Shown here piece by piece: positions 8,909 through 18,183 of a stretch of 55,645 nt of DNA. Origin of the DNA: Cryomorphaceae bacterium MED-G14. GTDB taxonomy: Bacteria; Bacteroidota; Bacteroidia; Flavobacteriales; Flavobacteriaceae. Each line of letters begins with the position of its first letter. The first letter of the stretch is position 1. Where the stretch lies: NCBI GenBank assembly GCA_002457715.1, contig NTKN01000002.1, positions 1-55,645 on the forward strand. The letters run 5' to 3'. The notes beneath the pieces were generated by a model. It worked only from the letters and a program-made list of their open reading frames with translations, had not been told where the DNA came from and did no database searches. Position numbers and translations under genes: made by a program.

Positions 8909-11900
8909 TTAAAATTTAACGTTTAAACCAACAGAAACTATTCTTGGAGTAGGATAATTTCCATAATCAATACCACTACCTAATACACCACCTGACATTT
9001 CAGGATCATAACCAGAGTAGTCAGTGATTGTAAGAAGATTTTTTCCTTGTAGATATAATCTTACGCTATCAAAAACAGAGTTCTCATTTAAATTAAAATT
9101 ATATCCAAGTTGAACATTCTTAATTTTAATGAAGCTTCCGTCTTCAACATATCTATCAGAAGCTCTTGAGTTGTTGTTTCCATCAACAAAAGTAGCTCTT
9201 GGTTCAACAGTGCTAGTACCTTCACCTGTCCATCTGTCCAGTGCTCTAGCAAATCTGTTAGTATAATTTAGATTTCTTTCATATGCTCTATATACATCAT
9301 TTCCAAAAGAACCATATGTAAAGACACTTAAATCAAAATTGTGAACATTGAGATTTAAATTCCAACCAATTGTATAATCTGCAAAAGGATCTCCAATTTT
9401 GGTTCTATCTTCTGCATCAATCTTCCCATTACCATCAACATCAACAAACCTTATGTCTCCTGGTTGAGCATTGTCTTGAGTAGCATGAGCAGCCACTTCA
9501 TCATAATTTTGGAAAATTCCATCTGTTTTATATCCCCAGAAAATCCCAGGTGAATCACCTTCTCTAAACTGAACTAGATTTTTGAAAGGAATTCCATAAC
9601 CAGCTCCCCAAATATATTTGTCTCCATTGTTGATAGCAGTAACCAAATTGTCAGAACTTGTAAAGCTGACGCTCGTATTAAAACTTATTTTATCATTAAA
9701 GTCTTTTGAATATCCAAGAGAAACATCGAAACCAGTTGTTTCAGTACTACCTATATTGGCAGTTGGATAAACTGGTGTTCCTAAATATAAAGATAGGGTT
9801 GGATTAAATAATAGATCATCAGTTGACTTTTCAAAATAATCGAAGGATAATGAAAGAGATGAATCAAACATTCTTAAATCAAATCCAACATTAGCTTGTC
9901 CTTGGTTTTCCCAACTTACATCAGCATTAGGAATTGAATAAAGTGTTGATCCAGCTGCTATTGTATTTCCAAATGTATATTTTGGGAACGTTGAAATAGT
10001 ACCAAATTGAGGTGAAACATTATCATTACCAACTAGACCATAACTCGCTCTAATCTTTAGAAAGTTAATGGTGGAAGAATTAAAAAAATCTTCATTTGTA
10101 ATAACCCATCCTAAAGAGGCTGATGGGAAATAAGCAAACTTGTTGTTCTCACCAAAACTAGTAGAACCATCTCTTCTTAAAGAGAATGATGCTAAATATT
10201 TTTCATTATAATCATACTCAGCTCTTGCAAAGAAAGAGACTTTTCTTCCAACATAATAAGATGATGATGTTGTTGAATATTTTTGATCACCTGTTGCAGC
10301 TGAAATATCTGCAAACTTCCATGAATTAAAAGGGATATCAACAGCAGTACCTCCAAGTCCTTCGCCAGTATTTTTACTAATTGCAAATCCAGCAAAAAGA
10401 CTGAAGTTATGTTCGTTATCTATGGAAAAATTATAATTACCTAGTAATTCATAGTTATATCTAAACCATGTATTAGTAGTCTCACTAACTCTACTGTGTG
10501 TTGAAGTCTCTTCTCCTGTCTCAGAATCAACTGTGACTATCGGAGTACCATCTGCATTTGAATTTGTTTGGTTATGATTAGCACCATAAAAAACTAATGG
10601 ATTAAAACTTTTTCCAACAGCAGAGACATAATTATAACCTAATCTGGAAGTTATTTTAAAATCTTTAAATAATTCATATTCTAACTCTAATTTCCCTGTA
10701 ATCTTATTAGTATTTCCCTCATTATAAGAATTTGAAATTTGAGCGAGAGGATTTTTTACCTCTTGAGTAATTTTAGAATCTGTCCCGAAATTTCCACTTA
10801 TGTCGTATACAGGAGTGGTTGGGCTCATGTTTAGAGCATTAAATAAAACATCTCCCAAGTTACTTCCTTTAATATTGGCATATGTATTATATGCTTTAAT
10901 ATTTAATTTATCAGTCAAATCAGCATCAATATTTGCAGTAAAGCTGAATCTGTCAAAATAACTTTTATCTTCTCCATACAGAACACCTTCTTGAGATGTA
11001 TGACCAGCGGAGAAATAATATGAAGCTTTTTCAGAACCACCTCTAGCTGAAAAAGTATTTGTTACCAAAGGAGCATCATCCCTGAATACTTCTTTTTGCC
11101 AATCAGTTCCATTTCCAAAATTTGAAAAATCTGGATAGATTAAATTTCCACCTGAGGCAACCGAAGCTTCATTTAAAATAGCAGCATATTCTGTAGCATT
11201 TAAAACAGCTATAGTTTTCTCAACAGATTGTTGAGCATACGAACTATCAAAATTGAATTGAGTTTCTTGATTTCTCTTTCCACTTTTAGTTGTTATTACA
11301 ATAACTCCATTACCACCTTTGACTCCGTATAGTGCAGTAGTTGAGGCATCTTTTAATACAGAAATACTTTCAATATTACTAGGATCAAGAGAATTCATGT
11401 CATCTAATGTTAAATTAACACCGTCTACAATAACTAAAGGATCATTACCAGAATATGAGCTAATCCCTCTAATTAGAACAGTAGGTTTTGCACCAGGTGT
11501 ACCGCTTGAAATAACATTCAATCCAGATTGACCTTGCAGGGCATCCTCAACTCTAACAGGTTTTAATTTTTCAACAGCTTCACCGTCAACAGTAGAGACA
11601 GCACCTGAAATATTGGCTGCTTTTTGAGATACATATCCAAGAAGAACAACTTCTTCTAAAGCTTCAATATCGGGATCTAAAGAAACTGAAATATTGAATG
11701 AGGATGAAACTTTTAATTCTAAGGTATTGTAACCAATAAAAGAAAAAACAAGTACATCACCATTTGAAACATTATTAAGAGAAAAATTTCCATTAAAGTC
11801 GGTATTAGTTCCATTAGTTGTGTTTTTTACCACGACATTAACACCTGGGAGCAGATCATTATTACTAGAATCTGTTACTGATCCAGTAATTGTCCCTGAC

Positions 11901-11959
11901 TGTGCAGCCATAGTAATGCATCCTAAAAAAAATAAAATGCTTAATATTTGACTTTTCAT
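8909..11959 (-). CDS. SusC/RagA family TonB-linked outer membrane transporter
   Basis: Carboxypeptidase-D-like N-term, plug (VLLGYVSQKAANISGAVSTVDGE, PLVIVDGVNL, TALYGVKGGNGVIVITTKSG), beta-barrel. The track starts at 12004; ATG at 11959 gives a proper signal peptide (MKSQILSILFFLGCITMAAQ). Confidence 0.95.
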   Translation of the reverse strand: MKSQILSILFFLGCITMAAQSGTITGSVTDSSNNDLLPGVNVVVKNTTNGTNTDFNGNFSLNNVSNGDVLVFSFIGYNTLELKVSSSFNISVSLDPDIEALEEVVLLGYVSQKAANISGAVSTVDGEAVEKLKPVRVEDALQGQSGLNVISSGTPGAKPTVLIRGISSYSGNDPLVIVDGVNLTLDDMNSLDPSNIESISVLKDASTTALYGVKGGNGVIVITTKSGKRNQETQFNFDSSYAQQSVEKTIAVLNATEYAAILNEASVASGGNLIYPDFSNFGNGTDWQKEVFRDDAPLVTNTFSARGGSEKASYYFSAGHTSQEGVLYGEDKSYFDRFSFTANIDADLTDKLNIKAYNTYANIKGSNLGDVLFNALNMSPTTPVYDISGNFGTDSKITQEVKNPLAQISNSYNEGNTNKITGKLELEYELFKDFKITSRLGYNYVSAVGKSFNPLVFYGANHNQTNSNADGTPIVTVDSETGEETSTHSRVSETTNTWFRYNYELLGNYNFSIDNEHNFSLFAGFAISKNTGEGLGGTAVDIPFNSWKFADISAATGDQKYSTTSSSYYVGRKVSFFARAEYDYNEKYLASFSLRRDGSTSFGENNKFAYFPSASLGWVITNEDFFNSSTINFLKIRASYGLVGNDNVSPQFGTISTFPKYTFGNTIAAGSTLYSIPNADVSWENQGQANVGFDLRMFDSSLSLSFDYFEKSTDDLLFNPTLSLYLGTPVYPTANIGSTETTGFDVSLGYSKDFNDKISFNTSVSFTSSDNLVTAINNGDKYIWGAGYGIPFKNLVQFREGDSPGIFWGYKTDGIFQNYDEVAAHATQDNAQPGDIRFVDVDGNGKIDAEDRTKIGDPFADYTIGWNLNLNVHNFDLSVFTYGSFGNDVYRAYERNLNYTNRFARALDRWTGEGTSTVEPRATFVDGNNNSRASDRYVEDGSFIKIKNVQLGYNFNLNENSVFDSVRLYLQGKNLLTITDYSGYDPEMSGGVLGSGIDYGNYPTPRIVSVGLNVKF

Positions 11960-12122
11960 AAATAAATTTTTAGTAGCATAAACATAGATCTTTTTTCTTT
12001 TCAAAAAATATATAAAAACTATACAAAATGATAAATTGATAATTTTAGGGGTAGAAATTTATGAAAAGTACATTTTTTAGGTGAAAAATATCAATTTTAA
12101 ATATTTTTTATACTGTTTTACT

Positions 12123-12170
12123 GAGGTAATACTAATTGTAGAATAATTTATGTTGAGGTTTTGTAGAGGT
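12123..12170. promoter_or_regulatory. Helically phased GAGGT repeats upstream of susC (candidate regulator binding sites)
   Basis: GAGGT at 12123, 12155 and 12166; spacings of 32 and 11 bp. Confidence 0.35.
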
Positions 12171-12192
12171 ATTTTTTTTATAACTAATTACA

Positions 12193-14952
12193 TTACAATG
12201 AAAGGATATAATCCGTAAGACCTTCATTATGAGATAATTCCATCTTCTTTCTTAGCCTATATCTCTTTATTTCAACACTTCTTAATGATATATTTAGTAA
12301 AGGTGCAATGTCTTTTGAGGAGAGGTTCAGTCTCAAATAAGCGCAAAGCTTTAAATCATTATTTGTTAAATTAGGATGTGCTGTTTTAATTTTTTTAAGA
12401 AATTCCTTGTCAGCATTATTGAAAGCTTCCTCGAAAAACTTCCAATCATCCTCATTATTTAAATTTCTATCAATAGTTTTAATTACATTTTTAATTTTTT
12501 GTAATTCATTAGTCTTTTTTAAATCATCTTTTATTTTACTTAAAAATTGATTTTTCTTTATCATACTCATTGTTGATATTGCTAACTCTCTACTTTTACT
12601 TTCAATATCTTGTTGTAGTTTTTCATTTTCAAGATTTATTAATTCTTGCTTTTTTTCAAATTCTTTAATTTCTAACTTTCTTTTATTTATTTGAGCTAAT
12701 GTTAACTCTTTTTTTAAATAATAATTTCTTGTATACCTGTTAGTTATAAATATAATTAACCCAAAAAATATAGAATAATTAATAAACATAAAGTTGGATA
12801 AATACCATGGTTTATCTATCGTGAATTTAATCTGCTTTTCGACTGGATTAATAAAACCTGCTGTTCTTGATTTTACTTTAAAAGTATATGTGCCATATTC
12901 TAAATTCTTAAAAGATGTTGAATTTTCCTCTGACCACATACTCCAATCTTCAAGCAAACCTTCAAGTTTGAACATATACTCATTTTTATTAAAAAGCTGA
13001 TAATCTGCAGTATTATAAAAAAATGAAATATTATTTACATCATAATCCAGTAAAAAATTATCCGCTATTTCAATTGAAATAGGTTCGGAAATAAATGAGC
13101 TAACTTCTATCCTATCTATAGAGAAATTTTCATTTTTAATTTTATAATCATTCAGATTCATTGATATGTATCCATTTTTTGTTCCAATTACAAAATCGTT
13201 ATCACTTGAACTTGAGATATTGTCAAAAATTGCCTCTCTCAATTTAACAGGAATATAAACTGAATTCATCTTCAGATTATTTGTAACATCATCATTGTAT
13301 GCATAATAAATATTGTCATTAGAAAAAATCCAAAGTTTTTCTGAATCAGATATCATCAGACCAGAAGCATTAGCAGCTTTTGAAAGAATCGAATCTTTGA
13401 TAAAATTTCCTAAATTATCAATTGAATAAATACCGTTTTGATTATGATAATATATCCTGTTATTAAACTTTGCAATACTTGGATTTCCTTCAATTGAAAT
13501 ATCATCAAGAAATTCAACATTTTTAAGGCTTTGAAGATAGGGAGATAAAGTCAGCCTATATACACCTTTATAACCATGAACAACGTAAATTTGATTGTTA
13601 TCAGAAATCTCGAAAAACCGTGCTGAAATATCATATCCTTCCAATGAATTTCGTAAAGTCCAATTATCATTTTTTTTCTCAAGTACATTTATTCCTTTGT
13701 AATGACCTTCAAAAATTAAATTATTAGTGTTACTTTTTTTAAAAGTCCAGGATCCGTTTGTTCCAGGGATTTTTTTTGCTACAGAATTTTTAATAATAAA
13801 GGTTCCTTGATTGTGGCCACAAAAAAGCTCACCATCCAATTCAACTAAACTCCAAACTTGACCTGATGTACCTTCAACTGGCTGAAAGTCATCATTTGAA
13901 TAGTTGTTTTTGAAAAACAAACCTTGATTGGTTCCAACATAAGAAAAATCTTTAAATTTTTTATAAGCATATACCGCACCTAACTTACCATCCAAATCAT
14001 TAAAAATTCTAAAAGGGGATTTGTCATTAATTACAGAAATGCCATTATCTAAAGCCAACCAAATATTAAAGTTTTTGTCCTCAAAAATTGATAAAACAGT
14101 GTTGTTGATAAGACCATTACTTTTATTCAACTTTTCCATTACATTTCCAGAAATGCTCAACTTAACAAAACCAGAACCAATAGTTCCAATTAAAATGGAA
14201 TTATCTGATGATAAAGTTGCAGAGTAAATAGTTAACTCATTTAGGTCTAAATCTGTTGACCATTTTGATAATTCACCATTTAGAAATTTATAAAAGCCTG
14301 CATTTTCAGTTAATATAATATATTCATTATCAATTTTAAACATATTAATAACAACATTATCTCTAAAAATTTTATTAGTTAAAAAAGGAGTTACACTACC
14401 GTCTTTAACAGTAAAAATTCCTTGATCAGGCATGTGAAAAAAAAGGGACTTATCTATTTCAAAAGATTTTGTAATTGCACCGCCTGGCTCAATAACTTTA
14501 ATATTATGGGAATTAGGATCTACAAAAATAAGTCTTGATAGCGATTGAAAAACAATCCAATTTCTCAATTTTTTTATATCCCAAAATTCTTCATCTTCAA
14601 TAAGATCAAAATCAAATTTATCTGGGATTGATGTATAGTAATATTCACCATTAATGGTTTTAGACCAAAATCCGAAGTCCGTATTTTTTCCAGAATATAT
14701 CTTTCCATCAATATACTTAACAGATCTAATAATAGTGCTGTTCGGGGATTCATAGAATTTCCAAGAGCCATTGTAAGTCAAAATACCTGAACCGTTTGCA
14801 ACTACAATCAAACCACCGTCTGTTTGAGAAATCATCCAATTTTGTATATCAGCATCATAATCATCAGACTGAAAAGACTGTATAGGTGGTATCTCTTGAG
14901 AATAAATAGAAATATAAAAGAATATTAATATATATTTTATATAGTTAATCAT
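12193..14952 (-). CDS. One-component membrane sensor-regulator: periplasmic propeller, Y_Y_Y domain, TM helix, coiled coil, LuxR-type HTH
   Basis: Propeller repeats (NIWLALDNGISVIND), triple-tyrosine region (YMFKLEGLLEDWSMWSEENSTSFKNLEYGTYTFKVK), TM, C-terminal LRLNLSSKDIAPLLNISLRSVEIKRYRLRKKM; no kinase motifs. Confidence 0.85.
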   Translation of the reverse strand: MINYIKYILIFFYISIYSQEIPPIQSFQSDDYDADIQNWMISQTDGGLIVVANGSGILTYNGSWKFYESPNSTIIRSVKYIDGKIYSGKNTDFGFWSKTINGEYYYTSIPDKFDFDLIEDEEFWDIKKLRNWIVFQSLSRLIFVDPNSHNIKVIEPGGAITKSFEIDKSLFFHMPDQGIFTVKDGSVTPFLTNKIFRDNVVINMFKIDNEYIILTENAGFYKFLNGELSKWSTDLDLNELTIYSATLSSDNSILIGTIGSGFVKLSISGNVMEKLNKSNGLINNTVLSIFEDKNFNIWLALDNGISVINDKSPFRIFNDLDGKLGAVYAYKKFKDFSYVGTNQGLFFKNNYSNDDFQPVEGTSGQVWSLVELDGELFCGHNQGTFIIKNSVAKKIPGTNGSWTFKKSNTNNLIFEGHYKGINVLEKKNDNWTLRNSLEGYDISARFFEISDNNQIYVVHGYKGVYRLTLSPYLQSLKNVEFLDDISIEGNPSIAKFNNRIYYHNQNGIYSIDNLGNFIKDSILSKAANASGLMISDSEKLWIFSNDNIYYAYNDDVTNNLKMNSVYIPVKLREAIFDNISSSSDNDFVIGTKNGYISMNLNDYKIKNENFSIDRIEVSSFISEPISIEIADNFLLDYDVNNISFFYNTADYQLFNKNEYMFKLEGLLEDWSMWSEENSTSFKNLEYGTYTFKVKSRTAGFINPVEKQIKFTIDKPWYLSNFMFINYSIFFGLIIFITNRYTRNYYLKKELTLAQINKRKLEIKEFEKKQELINLENEKLQQDIESKSRELAISTMSMIKKNQFLSKIKDDLKKTNELQKIKNVIKTIDRNLNNEDDWKFFEEAFNNADKEFLKKIKTAHPNLTNNDLKLCAYLRLNLSSKDIAPLLNISLRSVEIKRYRLRKKMELSHNEGLTDYILSL

Positions 14953-15112
14953 TTATTAATTAGATTATTACATAAGTATTTAAGTAAATATAACACTCAA
15001 AAATATTTTTATATGTGTATAGGTAAAATATACTTTTGATGTGCTATTTATAAACTTTCAGGCAAACATAATATATTAATTTTTTTCAAACGTCATATTT
15101 AAAAAATTAAAT

Positions 15113-15128
15113 TTGGCACAAGATTTGA
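15113..15128 (+). promoter_or_regulatory. Candidate sigma-54-like -24/-12 element upstream of the Rieske gene
   Basis: TTGGCACAAGATTTGA resembles TTGGCACG-N4-TTGC; the -12 GC is GA. Confidence 0.3.
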
Positions 15129-15150
15129 AAATATTAGTAAAAATTTGATC

Positions 15151-15654
15151 ATGAAAAAAACTAAAAATAATAACAGAAGAGACTTTTTAATGAATGTATG
15201 TCCTACGGTGGCCATGGCATTCTTGGGTATAACAGTTTTAGATTCATGTTCATCTGGTGACGATGATTCAGATTATGGCAATGGATCAAATAATAATAAT
15301 AATAATAATAATGGTAACGGTAATTCTACAGGAACGGGTTACACTGTCAGTGGTTCTACAGTAACAATTGATTTGAATCACGCCATGTTTAGTACACTTC
15401 ATTCCAACAATTGGATAAATTTTACTGCACAAAACATGTTAATTCTCAAAATAAGTTCTACATCCTACAGAGCTTTTACCAATGCTTGTCCTCACCAAGG
15501 CACTAGAAACCGCTGGTCATACACTAATAATCAATTTAGATGTAGTCAACATGGTAATTCCTACGCTACAGATTGTGAAACAGCTGGAAATGGTGGAAAA
15601 CTTGAGTGCTACACAACATCTCTTAGCGATTCAACACTTACTGTTACCAGGTAA
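15151..15654 (+). CDS. Rieske [2Fe-2S] lipoprotein with Tat-like signal
   Basis: NNRRDFLMNVCPT leader, lipobox-like LDSCSSGDDD, Asn-rich linker, CPHQG...CSQHG Rieske motif. The track start at 15145 is TTG; ATG is at 15151. Confidence 0.85.
   Translation: MKKTKNNNRRDFLMNVCPTVAMAFLGITVLDSCSSGDDDSDYGNGSNNNNNNNNGNGNSTGTGYTVSGSTVTIDLNHAMFSTLHSNNWINFTAQNMLILKISSTSYRAFTNACPHQGTRNRWSYTNNQFRCSQHGNSYATDCETAGNGGKLECYTTSLSDSTLTVTR
15289..15313 (+). repeat. (AAT)n trinucleotide microsatellite encoding poly-Asn linker
   Basis: AATAATAATAATAATAATAATAAT inside the Rieske CDS. Confidence 0.9.
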
Positions 15655-15659
15655 CATAA

Positions 15660-17120
15660 TTGAAAATTTGTATAAACATTTTTTGGTTCAAGAAAGACTT
15701 AAGAATACTTGATAACGAAGCTCTTCTTAAAGCAATTAAAGAAAACAACAAACTTCTTATGATTTTTTCCTATCATGAATTGTTAAAAGACAATCATTAT
15801 AGCGATAGACACTATAATTTTATTAACGAATCTTTACAAGATTTAAATCTATATTTAAAAAAATTTCAAACTAGAATTCATTTTTTTGATGATAATATTA
15901 TTTCAATTATCAAAAAGCTAAAAAGAAAATTTGATATCGAGAAGGTTTTTTCACACACGGAAACTGGATTAGAAAAATCTTACAAAAGAGATTTAAAATT
16001 TAAGGAATATTGCAATAAAAATACAATTAAGTGGATTGAAGAAATAAATAACGGAGTTTTCAGAGGTCTTAAGAATAGAAAAAATTGGATTTCAAATTGG
16101 AATAATTTTATGAAAAAAAAAATTGAGGTAATAAATCCAAAAATTGATGATTTTATAGAACTAAATAAAAATACTTTTAAGGAAAAAAAAATTAAAATAA
16201 TCTCAAAATCTAAATTTCAAAGAGGAGGTACTACAAATGCCTTAAAATATTTAGATAGCTTTCTCGAGTCTAGAATAAATAAATATCAAAACAATATAAG
16301 TAAGCCCGAATTATCAAGATTTAATTGTTCAAGATTATCTCCATATATTTCGTGGGGGAATATTTCCACAAGATATGTATGGCAAAGAGCTAAAGAACAA
16401 TTAAGTCATGGAAAATCAAAATTCCAAGTAAATGGGTTTACCTCCAGATTAAGATGGCAGGCCCACTTTATTCAAAAATTTGAAATGGAAAGTAAAATGC
16501 AATTTAGGAGTGTAAATAAAGGTTATCGAAAACTAGAAAAAAAAGTAAATAAAAAATTTATAAAAGCTTGGGAAAAGGGAGAAACTGGTTATCCACTAGT
16601 TGATGCATGTATGAATTGTTTGGTAGAAACTGGATATTTGAATTTTAGAATGAGAGCCATGATAGTTTCATTTTTAACACATCATCTGTGGCAACCCTGG
16701 CAAGAAGGTGTTATTTTTCTGGCAAATAATTTTCTTGACTTCGAACCAGGTATTCATTATTCCCAGTTTCAAATGCAAGCTGGTGAAACTGGAATAAATA
16801 TGATTAGAATTTATAACCCAACAAAAAATGCAAAAGAACATGATAGTGAAGGTGTTTTTATAAAAAAATGGATACCTAAACTTAAAGAAATTCCTACACC
16901 ATTGATTTTTGAACCTTGGAAATTAAGTGAAATCGATCAAGAAACCTTTAATTGTAAAATTGGTGAGGATTACCCTAAGCCTATTGTAGACATTAGTTCA
17001 ACATATAAACATGCTGCATCACAACTTTGGACCATAAAAAATGACCCTAAAGTAAAATTAGAATCTAAAAGAATATTGTCAAAACATACAAACTCAAATA
17101 GGACAGCTTTTGACAGATAA
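15660..17120 (+). CDS. Photolyase/cryptochrome family FAD-binding protein
   Basis: N-terminal photolyase domain (FWFKKDLRILDNEAL) and FAD domain (SRLSPYISWGNIS, SRLRWQAHFIQKFE, GYPLVDACMNCLVETGYLNFRMRAM, QAGETGIN). Confidence 0.9.
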   Translation: MKICINIFWFKKDLRILDNEALLKAIKENNKLLMIFSYHELLKDNHYSDRHYNFINESLQDLNLYLKKFQTRIHFFDDNIISIIKKLKRKFDIEKVFSHTETGLEKSYKRDLKFKEYCNKNTIKWIEEINNGVFRGLKNRKNWISNWNNFMKKKIEVINPKIDDFIELNKNTFKEKKIKIISKSKFQRGGTTNALKYLDSFLESRINKYQNNISKPELSRFNCSRLSPYISWGNISTRYVWQRAKEQLSHGKSKFQVNGFTSRLRWQAHFIQKFEMESKMQFRSVNKGYRKLEKKVNKKFIKAWEKGETGYPLVDACMNCLVETGYLNFRMRAMIVSFLTHHLWQPWQEGVIFLANNFLDFEPGIHYSQFQMQAGETGINMIRIYNPTKNAKEHDSEGVFIKKWIPKLKEIPTPLIFEPWKLSEIDQETFNCKIGEDYPKPIVDISSTYKHAASQLWTIKNDPKVKLESKRILSKHTNSNRTAFDR

Positions 17121-17123
17121 TTG

Positions 17124-17195
17124 TAGCCCTACTAGGAATCGAACCTAGATCTAAAGTTTAGGAAACTTTTGTTCTATCCGTTGAACTATAGGGCT
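17124..17195 (-). tRNA. tRNA-Arg (anticodon CCT)
   Basis: Reverse complement AGCCCTA..GTTC/GAAC..AAAGT-TTCCTAA-ACTTT..CTAGG-TTCGATT-CCTAG..TAGGGCT-A folds as a full cloverleaf. Confidence 0.95.
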
Positions 17196-18183
17196 ATTTT
17201 TGGTAGGCTCGATTAATTTTTTGCCTAAGAAGTTCTTTATTATTGTATGTAGTGAAAGCATGATCAATAGCATTTAAATTACATAACTTTAATTGTTGAA
17301 CTGACCAGCCAAATGAATTACTTAGCTTGTGATACTCTTCATTTAAGTTGACATCTGAAATTGTTCTACCATCACTATTTATACTTAATGATATCTTTTT
17401 TTGAAACAATTTGTTAATAGGATGTTTATCCATAGATTCAAAAGTTTTAGTTTTAATATTACTTGTAGGACAAACTTCAAGATGATAGTTGTTTTCTAAA
17501 ATGAAATCAATCAATTTTTCATCTTCAATTGATCTCACTCCATGACCTATTCTTTTTGGCTTAAGTTTATTTATTGTTTCCCAAACACTTTCAGCGCCCA
17601 TGGCTTCACCAGCATGTGCAGTACAATTTAAGTTATTATTTTGTGCATATTCAAAGGCTGATATATGACTGTCAATTGGGAACCCTGCTTCATCTGCTGC
17701 AATATCGAAACCAACAACACCTTCATCATAAAATTCATTTACCAGTTTAACAGTTTCCATACTTTGTGATTTAGAATAATGGCGAAGTGTACATAATATT
17801 AAACCTGTAATAATTCCAGTTTTTTTTGAAAGTACATTCATTTTCTTACATAAAATATCTACAACTTCCATTGAGTTTAAACTTTTTTCAATATGTAAAA
17901 GTGGGGCAAATCTTATTTCACAATAAATCACATTGTCTTCAATTAATTGATCAAAGAAATCTTCTAAAACCAATTCTAAACTTTCTTTAGTCTGCATTAG
18001 AGAAATTGCATTATCGGCACATTGTAAATAGTGATTTAAAGAATAACTACTTGCTCCAGCTTTAAAATTTTGATTGTATTCTTGAATTGTTATTTCTGGT
18101 CTTAATTTCTTCACAACATTATAACTAAGGCTACAATCAAGATGAATATGAAGTTCGATTTTGGGAAGCTGTTTAAAACTCAT
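17194..18183 (-). CDS. add: Adenosine deaminase family protein
   Basis: [44 protein letters not shown]. Confidence 0.9.
   Translation of the reverse strand: MSFKQLPKIELHIHLDCSLSYNVVKKLRPEITIQEYNQNFKAGASSYSLNHYLQCADNAISLMQTKESLELVLEDFFDQLIEDNVIYCEIRFAPLLHIEKSLNSMEVVDILCKKMNVLSKKTGIITGLILCTLRHYSKSQSMETVKLVNEFYDEGVVGFDIAADEAGFPIDSHISAFEYAQNNNLNCTAHAGEAMGAESVWETINKLKPKRIGHGVRSIEDEKLIDFILENNYHLEVCPTSNIKTKTFESMDKHPINKLFQKKISLSINSDGRTISDVNLNEEYHKLSNSFGWSVQQLKLCNLNAIDHAFTTYNNKELLRQKINRAYQK

Noticed and set aside
15289-15313. Short tandem repeat considered as a CRISPR-like or regulatory repeat
   Set aside because: Simple trinucleotide microsatellite within a coding sequence; no spacers. No CRISPR array was seen anywhere in the window.
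15482-15712. 76-aa ORF overlapping the Rieske and photolyase genes
   Set aside because: Out-of-frame with two well supported genes; translation has no family resemblance.
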